From NCBI RefSeq assembly GCF_003991195.1, contig NZ_RCWL01000001.1, positions 372,001-436,000 of the forward strand: a DNA stretch of 64,000 bases, written 5' to 3'. Source of the stretch: Gynurincola endophyticus. Its GTDB lineage: Bacteria; Bacteroidota; Bacteroidia; Chitinophagales; Chitinophagaceae. A program made the position numbers and the translations under genes. The notes beneath the pieces are model-generated. The model saw only the letters and a list, made by a program, of their open reading frames with translations. It ran no database searches and was not told where the DNA came from. Of the stretch, positions 28,006 to 37,620 are shown one piece after another; position 1 is the first letter of the stretch, and every line of letters begins with the position of its first letter.

Positions 28006-28572
28006 TTATTTAAGGGAAACCCGCCCGGGATTTTTAGCAATAAAATCTTCCCAACCTTTGAGGGCTTTGCCGGCAGTGGCAAGTTGGGTATTTTGAAAGT
28101 GATGACAAACTGCTACAGCCAGGGCATCGGAAACGTCGTGGCTGGTAATTTCGATATTGGTCAGTGAAAGAATTTGCTGGAGAAATTTCCATACTTTTTC
28201 TTTATCAGAGTTGCCGTTTCCGGTAATTGATTGCTTGATCTTTTTGGGTGAGTATTCATGAACGGTTAAACCTCCCTGCATTGCTGCTGCAATGGCCACC
28301 CCTTGCGCCCGCCCCAGTTTAAGCATACTCTGAACATTCTTGCCAAAGAAGGGGGCTTCAATGGCAAATTCCGTAGGTTGATACTCGGTAATCAGTGTAT
28401 GAATTCTATGGTGGATTAATGATAAACGCTCGTAATTATCTTTTTTACTACTTAGTTTCAACACATCCATGCATAATAATTGTATCTTTTGACGAGATAC
28501 TTTTATCACGCTGTAACCCATGAGTAAGGTTCCCGGGTCAACCCCTAAAATAATGCGAGAAGTTTTTTGCAA
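28006..28572 (-). CDS. ruvC: Holliday junction resolvase RuvC
   Basis: A 188-residue RNase H-fold endonuclease that cuts Holliday junctions made during recombination. The four catalytic acids are visible at Asp12 (GVDPG), Glu72 (IEAPFFG), Asp146 and Asp149 (HDVSDA). Length is typical. The branch-migration motor gene ruvB is 12 kb away and ruvA is not in the window, so the ruv genes are dispersed. Confidence 0.95.
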   Translation of the reverse strand: MQKTSRIILGVDPGTLLMGYSVIKVSRQKIQLLCMDVLKLSSKKDNYERLSLIHHRIHTLITEYQPTEFAIEAPFFGKNVQSMLKLGRAQGVAIAAAMQGGLTVHEYSPKKIKQSITGNGNSDKEKVWKFLQQILSLTNIEITSHDVSDALAVAVCHHFQNTQLATAGKALKGWEDFIAKNPGRVSLK

Positions 28573-28602
28573 GGAAAATGTTATTTAAAATAGATAGTAC
28601 TA

Positions 28603-29601
28603 TTGAAAAACAAAAATATTAAATTAATTCTCAACTATGTAATCGGCCCCCTGGTGTTTTGCATTTTAATGTTTTCTATTTATCAACAAATGCAGAATCA
28701 GATCGAAAAAGGGATTTCCGTGGATGTGATTACGCAGGCACTGAAAGGAAATGGGAAACTCTACCTGATATTGGTTTTCTTTTTAATGTTAGTGAATTGG
28801 GGAATTGAGGCTAAAAAGTGGCAGATATGTTTAAAACCGATTACTAAAATCCCTTTCTTACAAGCATTTAAAGCAATATTTTCAGGAGCTACTGTGGCTT
28901 TTTTTACACCCAACCGGATCGGAGAATATGTGGGGCGGATGTGGTATATTAGTAAAGAACACAGAATTCAGTCAATTCCGCTGACAATTTTAGGCAGTAT
29001 AGCTCAGTTAACAGTAACGTTGACTGCCGGTTTGTTAGCATTAGGGTATTGGAAATGGATAAAGACGGATATCCATCCTATTTCAACTACTTTATTAAAT
29101 TCACTGTTACTTTTAAGTGTAGTATTGAGTGTAATTTTGGCCATCTTTTACTCAAAAACAAAATGGGTTTTTGAAAAGATTATCAATATCCGGTGGTTAA
29201 CGAAACTAAAACCCTACCTGCAGGCGTTGATGAGTGTTGATAAAACAATATTACGCCGGCTTCTGATATGGTCAGCGTTGCGTTACGCTGTATTTATTGC
29301 CCAGTATTGGTTGATGATGGAAGTTTTTGGCATTAAATTATCAGTAGATGTAGTAATAGCAATTATGGCTACTGTTTTTTTTCTGCTGGCTGTAATTCCG
29401 ACTTTTGGAGATCTGATGGATATGGGGGTACGCCTGAAAGCGGGTATTTACATGGTTCAGAATGTAACAGGAAACGTAACAGGTATGCTTGCCAGCTCTT
29501 TAACAATATGGATTGTTAATTTAGTGCTACCAGCTTTAATCGGCTCTTTATTGCTGTTAACAATCCGTATCTTCAATGAAAGAAAAAATGAAAGTAATTA
29601 A
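28603..29601 (+). CDS. Lysylphosphatidylglycerol synthase-like membrane protein
   Basis: A 332-residue polytopic protein of the LPG synthase TM / UPF0104 flippase-like family, with about eight hydrophobic segments and the conserved FTPNRIGEYVGR stretch near residue 104. It has no soluble aminoacyl-transfer domain, so it probably is a membrane factor of unknown substrate rather than MprF. The start is TTG, four codons after an in-frame TAG. It precedes the DUF3108 gene by 11 bases and is probably cotranscribed with it. Confidence 0.8.
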   Translation: MKNKNIKLILNYVIGPLVFCILMFSIYQQMQNQIEKGISVDVITQALKGNGKLYLILVFFLMLVNWGIEAKKWQICLKPITKIPFLQAFKAIFSGATVAFFTPNRIGEYVGRMWYISKEHRIQSIPLTILGSIAQLTVTLTAGLLALGYWKWIKTDIHPISTTLLNSLLLLSVVLSVILAIFYSKTKWVFEKIINIRWLTKLKPYLQALMSVDKTILRRLLIWSALRYAVFIAQYWLMMEVFGIKLSVDVVIAIMATVFFLLAVIPTFGDLMDMGVRLKAGIYMVQNVTGNVTGMLASSLTIWIVNLVLPALIGSLLLLTIRIFNERKNESN

Positions 29602-29612
29602 ACCTCTTTAAG

Positions 29613-30410
29613 ATGATGAAACGTATCTTATGGATGATCGGTTTTATAATAATTGGGCAGATCAGTTTTGCCCAGGCAGAGGGGTTTTGTGGGTTGACAA
29701 ATACAAGCTTTAAGGCCGGAGAGCAAATTACATTAAAAGTGTTTTATGCCGTGGCCGGAGCACATATCGGTGCCGGTGAAGCAACCTTTACAACTACCCT
29801 TACACAATTTCAGAATAAACCGGTTTATCATATTGTCGGGGAAGGTAAAACCTATTCTTTTTACGATAACTTCTTTAAGGTAAGAGATAAGTATGAAACG
29901 TTTATTGATACCGCTACTTTACAGCCTTACCGTTTTATCCGGAATGTAAATGAAGGCGGGTACAAAAAATATGAAAACGTAACTTTTAATAAAACGGCTA
30001 ATACCGCAGTTACCAATAAAGGAGTTTATAAAGTACCGGGTTGTGTACAGGATGTGCTCAGTGCTGTTTTTTATGCAAGAAATATAGACTTTAATAAATA
30101 TAAAGCCGGAGATCAGATTCGTTTTTCAATGTTTCTGGATGATGAAGTATATGAAATGTATATCCGCTATCTGGGCAAAGAAAAAGTGAAAACAAAATAC
30201 GGAAAGTTTAATGCAATTAAGTTTAAACCGTTATTGATTTCAGGAACTATTTTCGAAGGAGGAGAAAAGATGACGGTATGGGTAAGTGATGATGGTAACA
30301 GAGTGCCTTTACGCATTGAAAGCCCTATTACCGTAGGAAGTGTGAAAGTGGATATGATCAGTTACAGAAACCTCCGTTACCCACTTTCATCACTGATATC
30401 ATTACGATAG
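29613..30410 (+). CDS. DUF3108 domain exported protein
   Basis: A 265-residue protein with a signal peptide ending near ISFAQA. The rest fits the DUF3108 domain: F-xAGEQITLKVFY near residue 34, a central RFIRNVNEGGY strand pair and a C-terminal VWVSDDGNRVPLRIE motif. It should be a periplasmic beta-structured protein of unknown function. Its 3' end overlaps that of the converging hydrolase gene by 9 bases. Confidence 0.83.
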   Translation: MMKRILWMIGFIIIGQISFAQAEGFCGLTNTSFKAGEQITLKVFYAVAGAHIGAGEATFTTTLTQFQNKPVYHIVGEGKTYSFYDNFFKVRDKYETFIDTATLQPYRFIRNVNEGGYKKYENVTFNKTANTAVTNKGVYKVPGCVQDVLSAVFYARNIDFNKYKAGDQIRFSMFLDDEVYEMYIRYLGKEKVKTKYGKFNAIKFKPLLISGTIFEGGEKMTVWVSDDGNRVPLRIESPITVGSVKVDMISYRNLRYPLSSLISLR

Positions 30411-31247
30411 TTCGCTTAATTTAAATTGATTCTGCGCACGGATACCTTTTTCGGTAGATTGAAGCGTACAGCACTCAATATGTGGATCGTGTTCAAAGTA
30501 TAAAACATAATTATTATCATAAGCTTCCGTAAGGAAGCTTTTCTTTTCCTGTAAAGTCTTCAACGGAAACATATCATATGCCATAACATAAGGAATCGGT
30601 ATATGCGCGGCAGACGGTAAAAGATCTGCCATATAAAGAATGGTTTTACCTTTGTATTGTATTTGTGGTAACATCATCGACTCTGTATGCCCGTGTACCA
30701 TTCGTAGAGTGATATTTTCTGAAAACGAAACCCCGTCTTTATTCTCTACAAATTTCAATTGACCGCTTTCCTGTATAGGAAGAATATTCTCTTTAAGAAA
30801 AGATGCTTTTTCACGTGCATTTGGTTCCACTGCCCATTGCCAATGAGCTTCATTTGACCAATAAGTTGCATTTGCAAATGCCGGAATAAATTTACCCGTT
30901 GCATCGCGTTCAATTGCTCCGCCGCAGTGGTCAAAATGTAAATGCGTCAGAATAACATCTGTAATATCATTACGATGGAAGCCTGCTGCTTTTAACGATT
31001 TATCCAGATTATCATTACCATGCAGGTAATAATGACTGAAGAATTTATCATCTTGCTTATTTCCAATACCGGTATCTATTAAAATCAACCGGTTATTATC
31101 TTCTATGAGTAAAGAGCGCATTGCCCATGAGCAAAGGTTGTTTTCATCGGCAGGATTCAGTTTATTCCAGATTGTTTTAGGAACAACGCCGAACATAGCG
31201 CCTCCGTCTAATTTGAAATGCCCTGTTTCAATCGTGTGTAATTTCAT
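30402..31247 (-). CDS. Metallo-beta-lactamase-fold hydrolase
   Basis: A 281-residue binuclear metal hydrolase. It has the HxHxDH motif in THLHFDHCGG, a further His in VHGHTESM and a bridging Asp in YMADLLPS. The sequence is close to the quorum-quenching lactonase branch of the fold, but the substrate cannot be read from it. Start: ATG 31247 opens the domain and stands one base after the transporter stop; upstream in-frame codons lie inside the transporter gene. Probably an operon with the UMF1 transporter. Confidence 0.84.
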   Translation of the reverse strand: MKLHTIETGHFKLDGGAMFGVVPKTIWNKLNPADENNLCSWAMRSLLIEDNNRLILIDTGIGNKQDDKFFSHYYLHGNDNLDKSLKAAGFHRNDITDVILTHLHFDHCGGAIERDATGKFIPAFANATYWSNEAHWQWAVEPNAREKASFLKENILPIQESGQLKFVENKDGVSFSENITLRMVHGHTESMMLPQIQYKGKTILYMADLLPSAAHIPIPYVMAYDMFPLKTLQEKKSFLTEAYDNNYVLYFEHDPHIECCTLQSTEKGIRAQNQFKLSELS

Positions 31248-31248
31248 A

Positions 31249-32562
31249 TTAAAGAGCTTGTTTTTGTTGTTTAACTTTTGCACTGTAAAGGAATACAAAT
31301 CCTATCAGGAAGAACACACACAAACTTAAAATAGAGTTAGCCATAGAGCCGGTGAGTTCTTCTACAAATCCAAACGTAAACATACCTAATACGATCGCTA
31401 ATTTTTCAGTCATATCATAGTAGCTGAAAAATGAGGTGGTATCCTTTGTTTCAGGCATCAGTTTCGAATAAGTAGAGCGTGATACTGATTGTATTCCACC
31501 CATTACCAGGCCCACAGCTACTGCCAGCAGATAAAAATGTGCAACAGTGTTTTTTTGTATACTGGCAAGATATGCTTCATAATAAGCACCCACACAAATT
31601 CCCATCCAGATTACTATACAAATCATCAGTGCGTTGAAATTTCCAAAGCGTGTTGCCAGCCAGCTGACACCATATGCACCGCCTATTGCCACCACCTGAA
31701 TGACCAGGAGTGTAATTAAAAGCTGACTTTCGGGAAGTCCTAATATCTTCGAACCAAATAATGTAGCCGCCAGCATTACCGTCTGAACACCCATATTGTA
31801 AAAGAAAATACTTCTTAAAAAGCGTTTCAGAACCGGCATGGTTTGAACCTGGCGGAATACTTTTTTCATTTCGGTAAATCCGGCTGTAAATACATTCCAG
31901 TCTTTTTTTTCAGGATCGGGTTTGCCCTTGGGTAAACGTGCAAAACTGTACCATGCAAATCCGTACCACCATAAACCTACCAGTAAGAATGTTATTTTAA
32001 TGCCTTCTGAAGTATCACCTTTTGCAGAGAAATATTGTACCAGCGCAAATCCTACCAATTGCAGAATTACGCCACCGATATAACCGAGCGAGAACCCTTT
32101 TGCACTGATCCGGTCGCGGTCTTTTGCTGCTGCAATTTCAGGTAAGAAAGCATTGTAAAATACCAGACTGCCCGCATAACCAATGGCTGCCAGCATTGAG
32201 CAGATCAAACCGAATTCAATATTGCTGCCATCAAAAAAGTAAAGTAATGAACAACCGACACTACCGATCAGACAGAAAAAGTGCATAAAGCTCTTTTTAT
32301 TGCCTCTGATATCGGCAATAGAGGATAACAGCGGATACAAGAGTACCACAAATAAATAGGATGCTGCGAAGCTATAATTGTATAAAGCGGTATTAATAAA
32401 CTTTCTGCCGAAGAAGCTTACTTCATCGCCACCAAAATGGGCTTTGGTACTTGCTTCATAAAATAACGGAAAAAATGAAGTGGTGATAACAAGGTTGTAA
32501 ACTGAATTGGCCCAGTCATACATTGCCCAACCGTTTACAACTTTTTTTGAAGCTGTTTGCAT
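31249..32562 (-). CDS. UMF1-family MFS transporter
   Basis: A 437-residue protein with about 12 membrane helices and the N-terminal NGWAMYDWANSVYNL pattern of the UMF1 branch of the major facilitator superfamily, related to fungal Atg22 vacuolar effluxers. Charged central loop near residues 205-235. The exported substrate is unknown. Linked to the metallo-hydrolase gene, with a one-base gap, and lies 28 bases after uppP. Confidence 0.85.
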   Translation of the reverse strand: MQTASKKVVNGWAMYDWANSVYNLVITTSFFPLFYEASTKAHFGGDEVSFFGRKFINTALYNYSFAASYLFVVLLYPLLSSIADIRGNKKSFMHFFCLIGSVGCSLLYFFDGSNIEFGLICSMLAAIGYAGSLVFYNAFLPEIAAAKDRDRISAKGFSLGYIGGVILQLVGFALVQYFSAKGDTSEGIKITFLLVGLWWYGFAWYSFARLPKGKPDPEKKDWNVFTAGFTEMKKVFRQVQTMPVLKRFLRSIFFYNMGVQTVMLAATLFGSKILGLPESQLLITLLVIQVVAIGGAYGVSWLATRFGNFNALMICIVIWMGICVGAYYEAYLASIQKNTVAHFYLLAVAVGLVMGGIQSVSRSTYSKLMPETKDTTSFFSYYDMTEKLAIVLGMFTFGFVEELTGSMANSILSLCVFFLIGFVFLYSAKVKQQKQAL

Positions 32563-32590
32563 GTTAAGAAGATTTAATTCTCTTCATGCC

Positions 32591-33376
32591 CTAGTGTTGA
32601 ATCACTCCTGAAAATATTAAGATCAACAATATGGCTCCAACAATGATTCTGTACCAACCAAAGAGTCTAAAACCATGTTTTTGAAGAAAACCAATGAAAA
32701 ATTTAATAGCGAGAATGGCCACTATAAAAGCCACTATATTTCCCACCAATAATAATTGAATATGTTCTGAAGTGAAAGTTTTGTATCCTTTTAAAAGTTT
32801 GTAACCGGTTGCTGCCATCATCGTAGGTACAGCTAAAAAGAAAGAAAATTCAGCAGCCAGTTTACGGGTTAGTTTTTGTTGCATACCACCGATAATAGAA
32901 GAAGCACTTCTGCTCATCCCCGGAATCATCGCTAAACACTGCCATAAACCAATCGTGAATGCGTTTTTATACGAAATATTCTGATCATCCTCTATCGTTG
33001 CCTCTTTGAATAACTTGTCGATGAACAATAGTACAAAACCACCGAGAAACAAGGTGATTGATACCGTTAACGGACTTTCCAGTAATGCATCGATATAATC
33101 TGACAGTAAAAATCCGAGAATAAGTGCCGGAATCACCGCAACTATCAATTTAAAATAAAAGTCAAGCTTGGTAAAGTTGAAGAACTTTTTCCAGTACAAT
33201 ACAACTACTGCCAGAATAGCTCCCAGCTGAATAGAAACTTCAAACAATTTCGTAAACTCGTCTTCATGAATACCCATGAATGTACTGGCTATAATCATGT
33301 GGCCGGTAGACGAAATAGGTAAGAATTCGGTTAAACCTTCGATGATCGCAATGATGATTGCCTGAAAAAAATTCAT
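32591..33376 (-). CDS. uppP: Undecaprenyl-diphosphatase
   Basis: A 261-residue inner-membrane enzyme (BacA type) that dephosphorylates undecaprenyl diphosphate to recycle the lipid carrier for peptidoglycan and glycan synthesis. Both family motifs are visible: [14 protein letters not shown] at the N-terminus and [13 protein letters not shown] in the middle. Eight hydrophobic segments. It follows a DUF3098 gene with a 19-base gap, in the order ftsX, DUF3098, uppP seen in related genomes. Confidence 0.94.
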   Translation of the reverse strand: MNFFQAIIIAIIEGLTEFLPISSTGHMIIASTFMGIHEDEFTKLFEVSIQLGAILAVVVLYWKKFFNFTKLDFYFKLIVAVIPALILGFLLSDYIDALLESPLTVSITLFLGGFVLLFIDKLFKEATIEDDQNISYKNAFTIGLWQCLAMIPGMSRSASSIIGGMQQKLTRKLAAEFSFFLAVPTMMAATGYKLLKGYKTFTSEHIQLLLVGNIVAFIVAILAIKFFIGFLQKHGFRLFGWYRIIVGAILLILIFSGVIQH

Positions 33377-33395
33377 AAGATAATGCCTGACTTAT

Positions 33396-33635
33396 TTATT
33401 TATTTTTCTTGAAAATAGCGTAAACCTCAATAACCAATCCTGCAATAATCAAGATAGGGGCTAATGTTAATCTTCTGAAACCATAAACGTCTCCTTCTCT
33501 GAAAACATTCGGGTCTTCGCTTTTACCACCAGCCATTAATAATAATCCAACACACATAACAGCAATGCCGATTAATACCCAGATAAGGTTGGTTTTTCCC
33601 ATTAAAGGGGTGTTTTTTGTTTCCTGTGTACTCAT
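33396..33635 (-). CDS. DUF3098 small membrane protein
   Basis: A 79-residue protein with two hydrophobic helices joined by a loop (GGKSEDPNVFREGDVYGFRR) typical of the DUF3098 family of Bacteroidota. The function is unknown. Start: ATG 33635 is preferred to an upstream start because a -7 box sits directly before it. Placed between ftsX and uppP, so a link to cell-wall work is plausible but only inferred. Confidence 0.8.
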   Translation of the reverse strand: MSTQETKNTPLMGKTNLIWVLIGIAVMCVGLLLMAGGKSEDPNVFREGDVYGFRRLTLAPILIIAGLVIEVYAIFKKNK

Positions 33636-33639
33636 AACG

Positions 33640-33647
33640 CAAAAATA
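33640..33647 (-). promoter_or_regulatory. -7 box next to DUF3098 start
   Basis: The minus strand reads TATTTTTG and ends 4 bases before the ATG at 33635, implying a leaderless mRNA for DUF3098 and uppP. Confidence 0.5.
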
Positions 33648-33683
33648 TTGTTGCAATATAGTAGAAATGTGCTAAAAATCCGA

Positions 33684-34559
33684 TTAATATAAATCATCTA
33701 ACGACATTCTAAGGTATTTTCTTACACTGATCCACGTGCTTATTAATGAAATGATAATACCTATACCTAACAAGAGGGCAAAAAGAATAAGTAATTTGTT
33801 GAAGTCTCTTAAATCTGTCAGGTAAGGAAGAAAATATTCCGACGTTTTTACCATTCCATAAATCAAGCCTCCGGCGATGATGGCTGAAATAGTACCGTTT
33901 AATACCGCCCGGCCCAACATTGGCTTGGCGATAAATCCACGGGTTGCTCCCACTGTTTGCATCGTTTTAATAATAAAACGGTTGCTATACATGGCCAGTT
34001 TAATGGTGTTATCGATCAGAATAATAGAGAATAAGCAGAAAATACCGGCCAAAACTGCAAAAACCAATAAGCCTATGGCCAGATTACTACCTATTTTTTC
34101 TACTACCATACTCGGATAAGAAACACTTTCTATGAGGTCAAATTTGGATGTTAGGTCTTTTTTTATATTGGCAATAGTATCCTGGTGAACAAACTCACTT
34201 TTCAGGTTAAATTCCACCGAGGCCGGTAAAGGATTTTCATCCAACAAATCTGCAAAATCTGTTTCGCCACTTTTTAGCCAGCGGTCTTTAGCCTGCTCAG
34301 GATCAATGAACTCGCTCGATTTTGTAAAAGGCTGTCCTTTTAAGTATCTTTGAAAGTTCTGTAAATCGGCGTCTGAATATGTTTTCTTCAGATACACCTG
34401 TACTTTTACATCTTCTTTTAACTTCTCTGAATATCCTTGTGCATTGATGAAGAGCCAACCAAAAATCCCTATAAAGAAAAGAACAATGGTGACGCCTAAA
34501 ATCGCCATAAAGTAGGAGGGTTTAGAGCGTTTTGCCGAAGCTTTTCCAAAATGCGCCAT
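33684..34559 (-). CDS. ftsX: Cell-division permease FtsX
   Basis: A 291-residue ABC-type permease that, with the ATPase FtsE, controls peptidoglycan hydrolases at the septum. Four membrane helices: one after the basic N-terminus (about residue 18-38) and three in the C-terminal half, with a periplasmic domain between (about 40-160). The start ATG 34559 is chosen because MAHFGKA opens the conserved region. ftsE is not in the window. Confidence 0.92.
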   Translation of the reverse strand: MAHFGKASAKRSKPSYFMAILGVTIVLFFIGIFGWLFINAQGYSEKLKEDVKVQVYLKKTYSDADLQNFQRYLKGQPFTKSSEFIDPEQAKDRWLKSGETDFADLLDENPLPASVEFNLKSEFVHQDTIANIKKDLTSKFDLIESVSYPSMVVEKIGSNLAIGLLVFAVLAGIFCLFSIILIDNTIKLAMYSNRFIIKTMQTVGATRGFIAKPMLGRAVLNGTISAIIAGGLIYGMVKTSEYFLPYLTDLRDFNKLLILFALLLGIGIIISLISTWISVRKYLRMSLDDLY

Positions 34560-34598
34560 GAAATATTTATTTTTTTGTAATAGAATGGGTAGTAATGG

Positions 34599-34606
34599 CA
34601 AAAATA
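34599..34606 (-). promoter_or_regulatory. -7 box for ftsX
   Basis: The minus strand reads TATTTTTG about 40 bases before the ftsX ATG. Confidence 0.45.
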
Positions 34607-34847
34607 GCGGATTTCTATTGTTTAACGGGCCGATTCCTTAATTTTGGAGCTCGATGAAGGGGGAATAGGAGTAAATTAACAAAAATCAAGCCTTCAGGGA
34701 ATTGAAAATTGAAAATGGAGAATTAAAAGCGGGTTATAATGGCTGAATTTTAGAAGTTGGGCTATCAGGAAACTCACATTTTCCATTAAAAAATGCTAAA
34801 TATTCAACTTAAAATAAACGCGTTCTTTAACGCATACGACCAACGGC

Positions 34848-37598
34848 ATGGAGTATAATTTTAGCGCCATTGAAAAAAAATGGCAAAAGCATTGGAACGA
34901 AACCAAAGCTTATCAAGTTAAGAATGAGTCGGATAAACCGAAATACTATGTGTTAGATATGTTCCCTTATCCAAGTGGATCAGGGTTACACGTAGGACAC
35001 CCGCTCGGGTACATTGCCAGTGATATTTTTGCACGCTATAAAAGACTGAAAGGCTTTAATGTGTTACACCCGATGGGGTACGACGCATTCGGTTTACCTG
35101 CTGAACAATATGCCATTGATCATGGTATCCACCCTGCAGTATCCACAGAAAAGAATATTAATACCTATAGAAACCAGTTAGATAATATAGGTTTTAGTTT
35201 CGACTGGGATCGTGAAATCAGAACCTGTGAGCCGGGTTATTATAAATGGACACAATGGATTTTTTTACAGTTGTTCAATAGCTATTACGATCGTAACGAA
35301 AAGAAAGCAAAACCGGTTCAGCACCTGATTGCTGCTTTTGAAAAAGAAGGAAATCAACAACACGTTTGCCCGGCCAATAATCAACTGAGCTTTACAGCCG
35401 GAGAATGGAAGTCTAAATCAGAAAAGGAGCAATTGAGTATCCTGATGGATTATCGTTTGGCTTATTGCGGTTATGGTGAGGTAAACTGGTGTGAAGCTTT
35501 AGGAACTGTACTGGCAAATGATGAAGTAATCAATGGCGTAAGTGAAAGAGGTGGTTTTCCTGTGGTAAAGAAAAAACTTCGTCAGTGGTATTTGAGAATC
35601 ACTGAATATGCCGACCGTTTATTAACCGGTCTCGAAAAAGTTGATTTTAGCGAAGCCTTAAAAGAAATGCAAAGCAACTGGATTGGTAAGAGCTATGGCG
35701 CTGAAGTTGATTTTGCTATTAATGAAACCCAGGAAACACTCAGAGTTTACACCACCCGCCCTGATACAATTTTCGGTGTCGACTTTATGGTAGTGGCTCC
35801 TGAACACGAACTGATCGCAAAGATTACTACCGCTGAACAAAAAACAGCAGTAGATGACTATATCGCTTATGTAAAAAGCAGAAGCGAACGTGAGCGTATG
35901 GCAGAGAAAAAAATTACCGGTGTATTTACCGGAGCCTATGCCGTGAATCCGTTCAGCAAAAAATTAATCCCGATCTGGATTTCAGAATATGTATTAGCCG
36001 GTTATGGAACAGGTGCTATCATGGCTGTACCTTGTGGAGATGAAAGAGATTTTAAATTCGCACAACATTTTGATATTCCGGTAACCAATATTATCGGAGA
36101 TGCTTTCAATGGTGAAGAAGCAAATCCTACCAAAGATGCCGTTCTTCAGCAATCTGATTTCTTAAACGGAATGGTTATGAGAGACGCGATTGAAGTAGCA
36201 GCTCAGAAAATTGAAGATGCAGGTATCGGTACCCGTAAAGTGAATTTCAAAATGCGTGATGCTGCGTTTAGTCGTCAGCGTTATTGGGGTGAGCCGATTC
36301 CGGTTAAATGGAAAAACGGTTCTGCTTATGCTTTAAATGAATCAGAACTTCCTTTGACGCTTCCACATATTGAATCGTACAAACCAGGGCCTGAAGGTGA
36401 AGGTCCGCTGGCGAACGTTCCGGAGTGGGTAGCTCAGGAACTGGAAACGAATACAATGCCCGGATATGCCGGTTCAAGCTGGTATTTCCTGCGTTATATG
36501 GACCCACATAATAATGAAACTTTCTGCGATAGAAAAGTAAGTGATTATTGGGGACAGGTAGACCTGTACGTTGGTGGAACCGAACACGCAGTTGGCCACT
36601 TGTTGTATAGTCGTATGTGGACCAAAGCTTTGTTTGATCTGGGACATATCGGTTTTGATGAACCTTATAAGCGCCTGGTAAATCAAGGAAAGATCGGAGG
36701 TGATTCAAGATTGGTATATCGCGTAAGAGGTACAAATGAGTTTGTTTCATTCGGATTGAAAGAACAATACGAAACAGATGAAATTCACGTAGATGTCAAT
36801 ATTGTGAGAGGTACTGAACTGGATACTGAAGCTTTCAAAAAATCAAAACCTGATTTTGCAAATGCAACTTTTGTGTTGGAAGACGGGAAGTATATCTGCG
36901 GAACACGTTTAGAAAAAATGAGTAAACGTTATTTCAACGTCGTGAATCCTGATGACCTGGTGGCAAGATATGGTGCTGATACATTCAGAATGTATGAAAT
37001 GTTTTTAGGACCTGTTGAGCAGGATAAGCCATGGGATACCAAAGGTATTGAGGGTGTTCATCGTTTCCTTAAAAAACTGTGGCGGCTTTTCTATGATGAA
37101 CAGAAAGGAAAGGTCTGGACAAATGAAACTCCCACCGATCAGGAGTATAAGATCATTTATAAAGCGATTAAAAAAATAGAAGAAGACATTGAACGGTTCT
37201 CGCTGAATACAGTAGTGAGCGGACTGATGGTTTGTGTAAATGAATTAACTGATGCGAAATGTAGTAAGAAAGAAATTCTGGAGAAATTGTTGATCGCATT
37301 ATCACCATATGCACCACATGCTGCAGAGGAACTATGGTCTTTATTAGAAAATAAATCTTCCGTATTGGAAGCGTCTTTCCCTGAAGTTGAAGAAAAATAT
37401 CTGATCGAAAGTGAAAAAGAATATCCTGTTTCTGTAAATGGTAAAACCAGAACCACTATGATGTTAAGTTTAGATGCTACTCAGGAAGAAGTAGAAAAAC
37501 TGGCACTGGCGAATGACGTGGTTCAGAAATGGCTGGAAGGAAAATCACCTAAAAAGATCATTTACGTGAAAGGTAGAATGATAAATGTTGTTGTATAA
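34848..37598 (+). CDS. leuS: Leucyl-tRNA synthetase
   Basis: A 916-residue class I synthetase that charges tRNA-Leu. The HIGH-type motif HVGH is in YPSGSGLHVGHPLGY near residue 46. The editing domain with its TTRPDT motif is near residues 300-305, and the KMSKR loop is in LEKMSKRYFN near residue 687. The C-terminal anticodon-binding and tail domains are complete. All its tryptophans use TGG. No clear promoter box precedes it; a 5-bp hairpin at 34820-34833 is too weak to call. Confidence 0.97.
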   Translation: MEYNFSAIEKKWQKHWNETKAYQVKNESDKPKYYVLDMFPYPSGSGLHVGHPLGYIASDIFARYKRLKGFNVLHPMGYDAFGLPAEQYAIDHGIHPAVSTEKNINTYRNQLDNIGFSFDWDREIRTCEPGYYKWTQWIFLQLFNSYYDRNEKKAKPVQHLIAAFEKEGNQQHVCPANNQLSFTAGEWKSKSEKEQLSILMDYRLAYCGYGEVNWCEALGTVLANDEVINGVSERGGFPVVKKKLRQWYLRITEYADRLLTGLEKVDFSEALKEMQSNWIGKSYGAEVDFAINETQETLRVYTTRPDTIFGVDFMVVAPEHELIAKITTAEQKTAVDDYIAYVKSRSERERMAEKKITGVFTGAYAVNPFSKKLIPIWISEYVLAGYGTGAIMAVPCGDERDFKFAQHFDIPVTNIIGDAFNGEEANPTKDAVLQQSDFLNGMVMRDAIEVAAQKIEDAGIGTRKVNFKMRDAAFSRQRYWGEPIPVKWKNGSAYALNESELPLTLPHIESYKPGPEGEGPLANVPEWVAQELETNTMPGYAGSSWYFLRYMDPHNNETFCDRKVSDYWGQVDLYVGGTEHAVGHLLYSRMWTKALFDLGHIGFDEPYKRLVNQGKIGGDSRLVYRVRGTNEFVSFGLKEQYETDEIHVDVNIVRGTELDTEAFKKSKPDFANATFVLEDGKYICGTRLEKMSKRYFNVVNPDDLVARYGADTFRMYEMFLGPVEQDKPWDTKGIEGVHRFLKKLWRLFYDEQKGKVWTNETPTDQEYKIIYKAIKKIEEDIERFSLNTVVSGLMVCVNELTDAKCSKKEILEKLLIALSPYAPHAAEELWSLLENKSSVLEASFPEVEEKYLIESEKEYPVSVNGKTRTTMMLSLDATQEEVEKLALANDVVQKWLEGKSPKKIIYVKGRMINVVV

Positions 37599-37620
37599 TC
37601 TTGAGGTTAAATAAAAAAAA

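Noticed and set aside
36304-36750. Open frame of 148 codons opposite leuS
   Set aside because: It is a shadow of leuS with no promoter or start signal.
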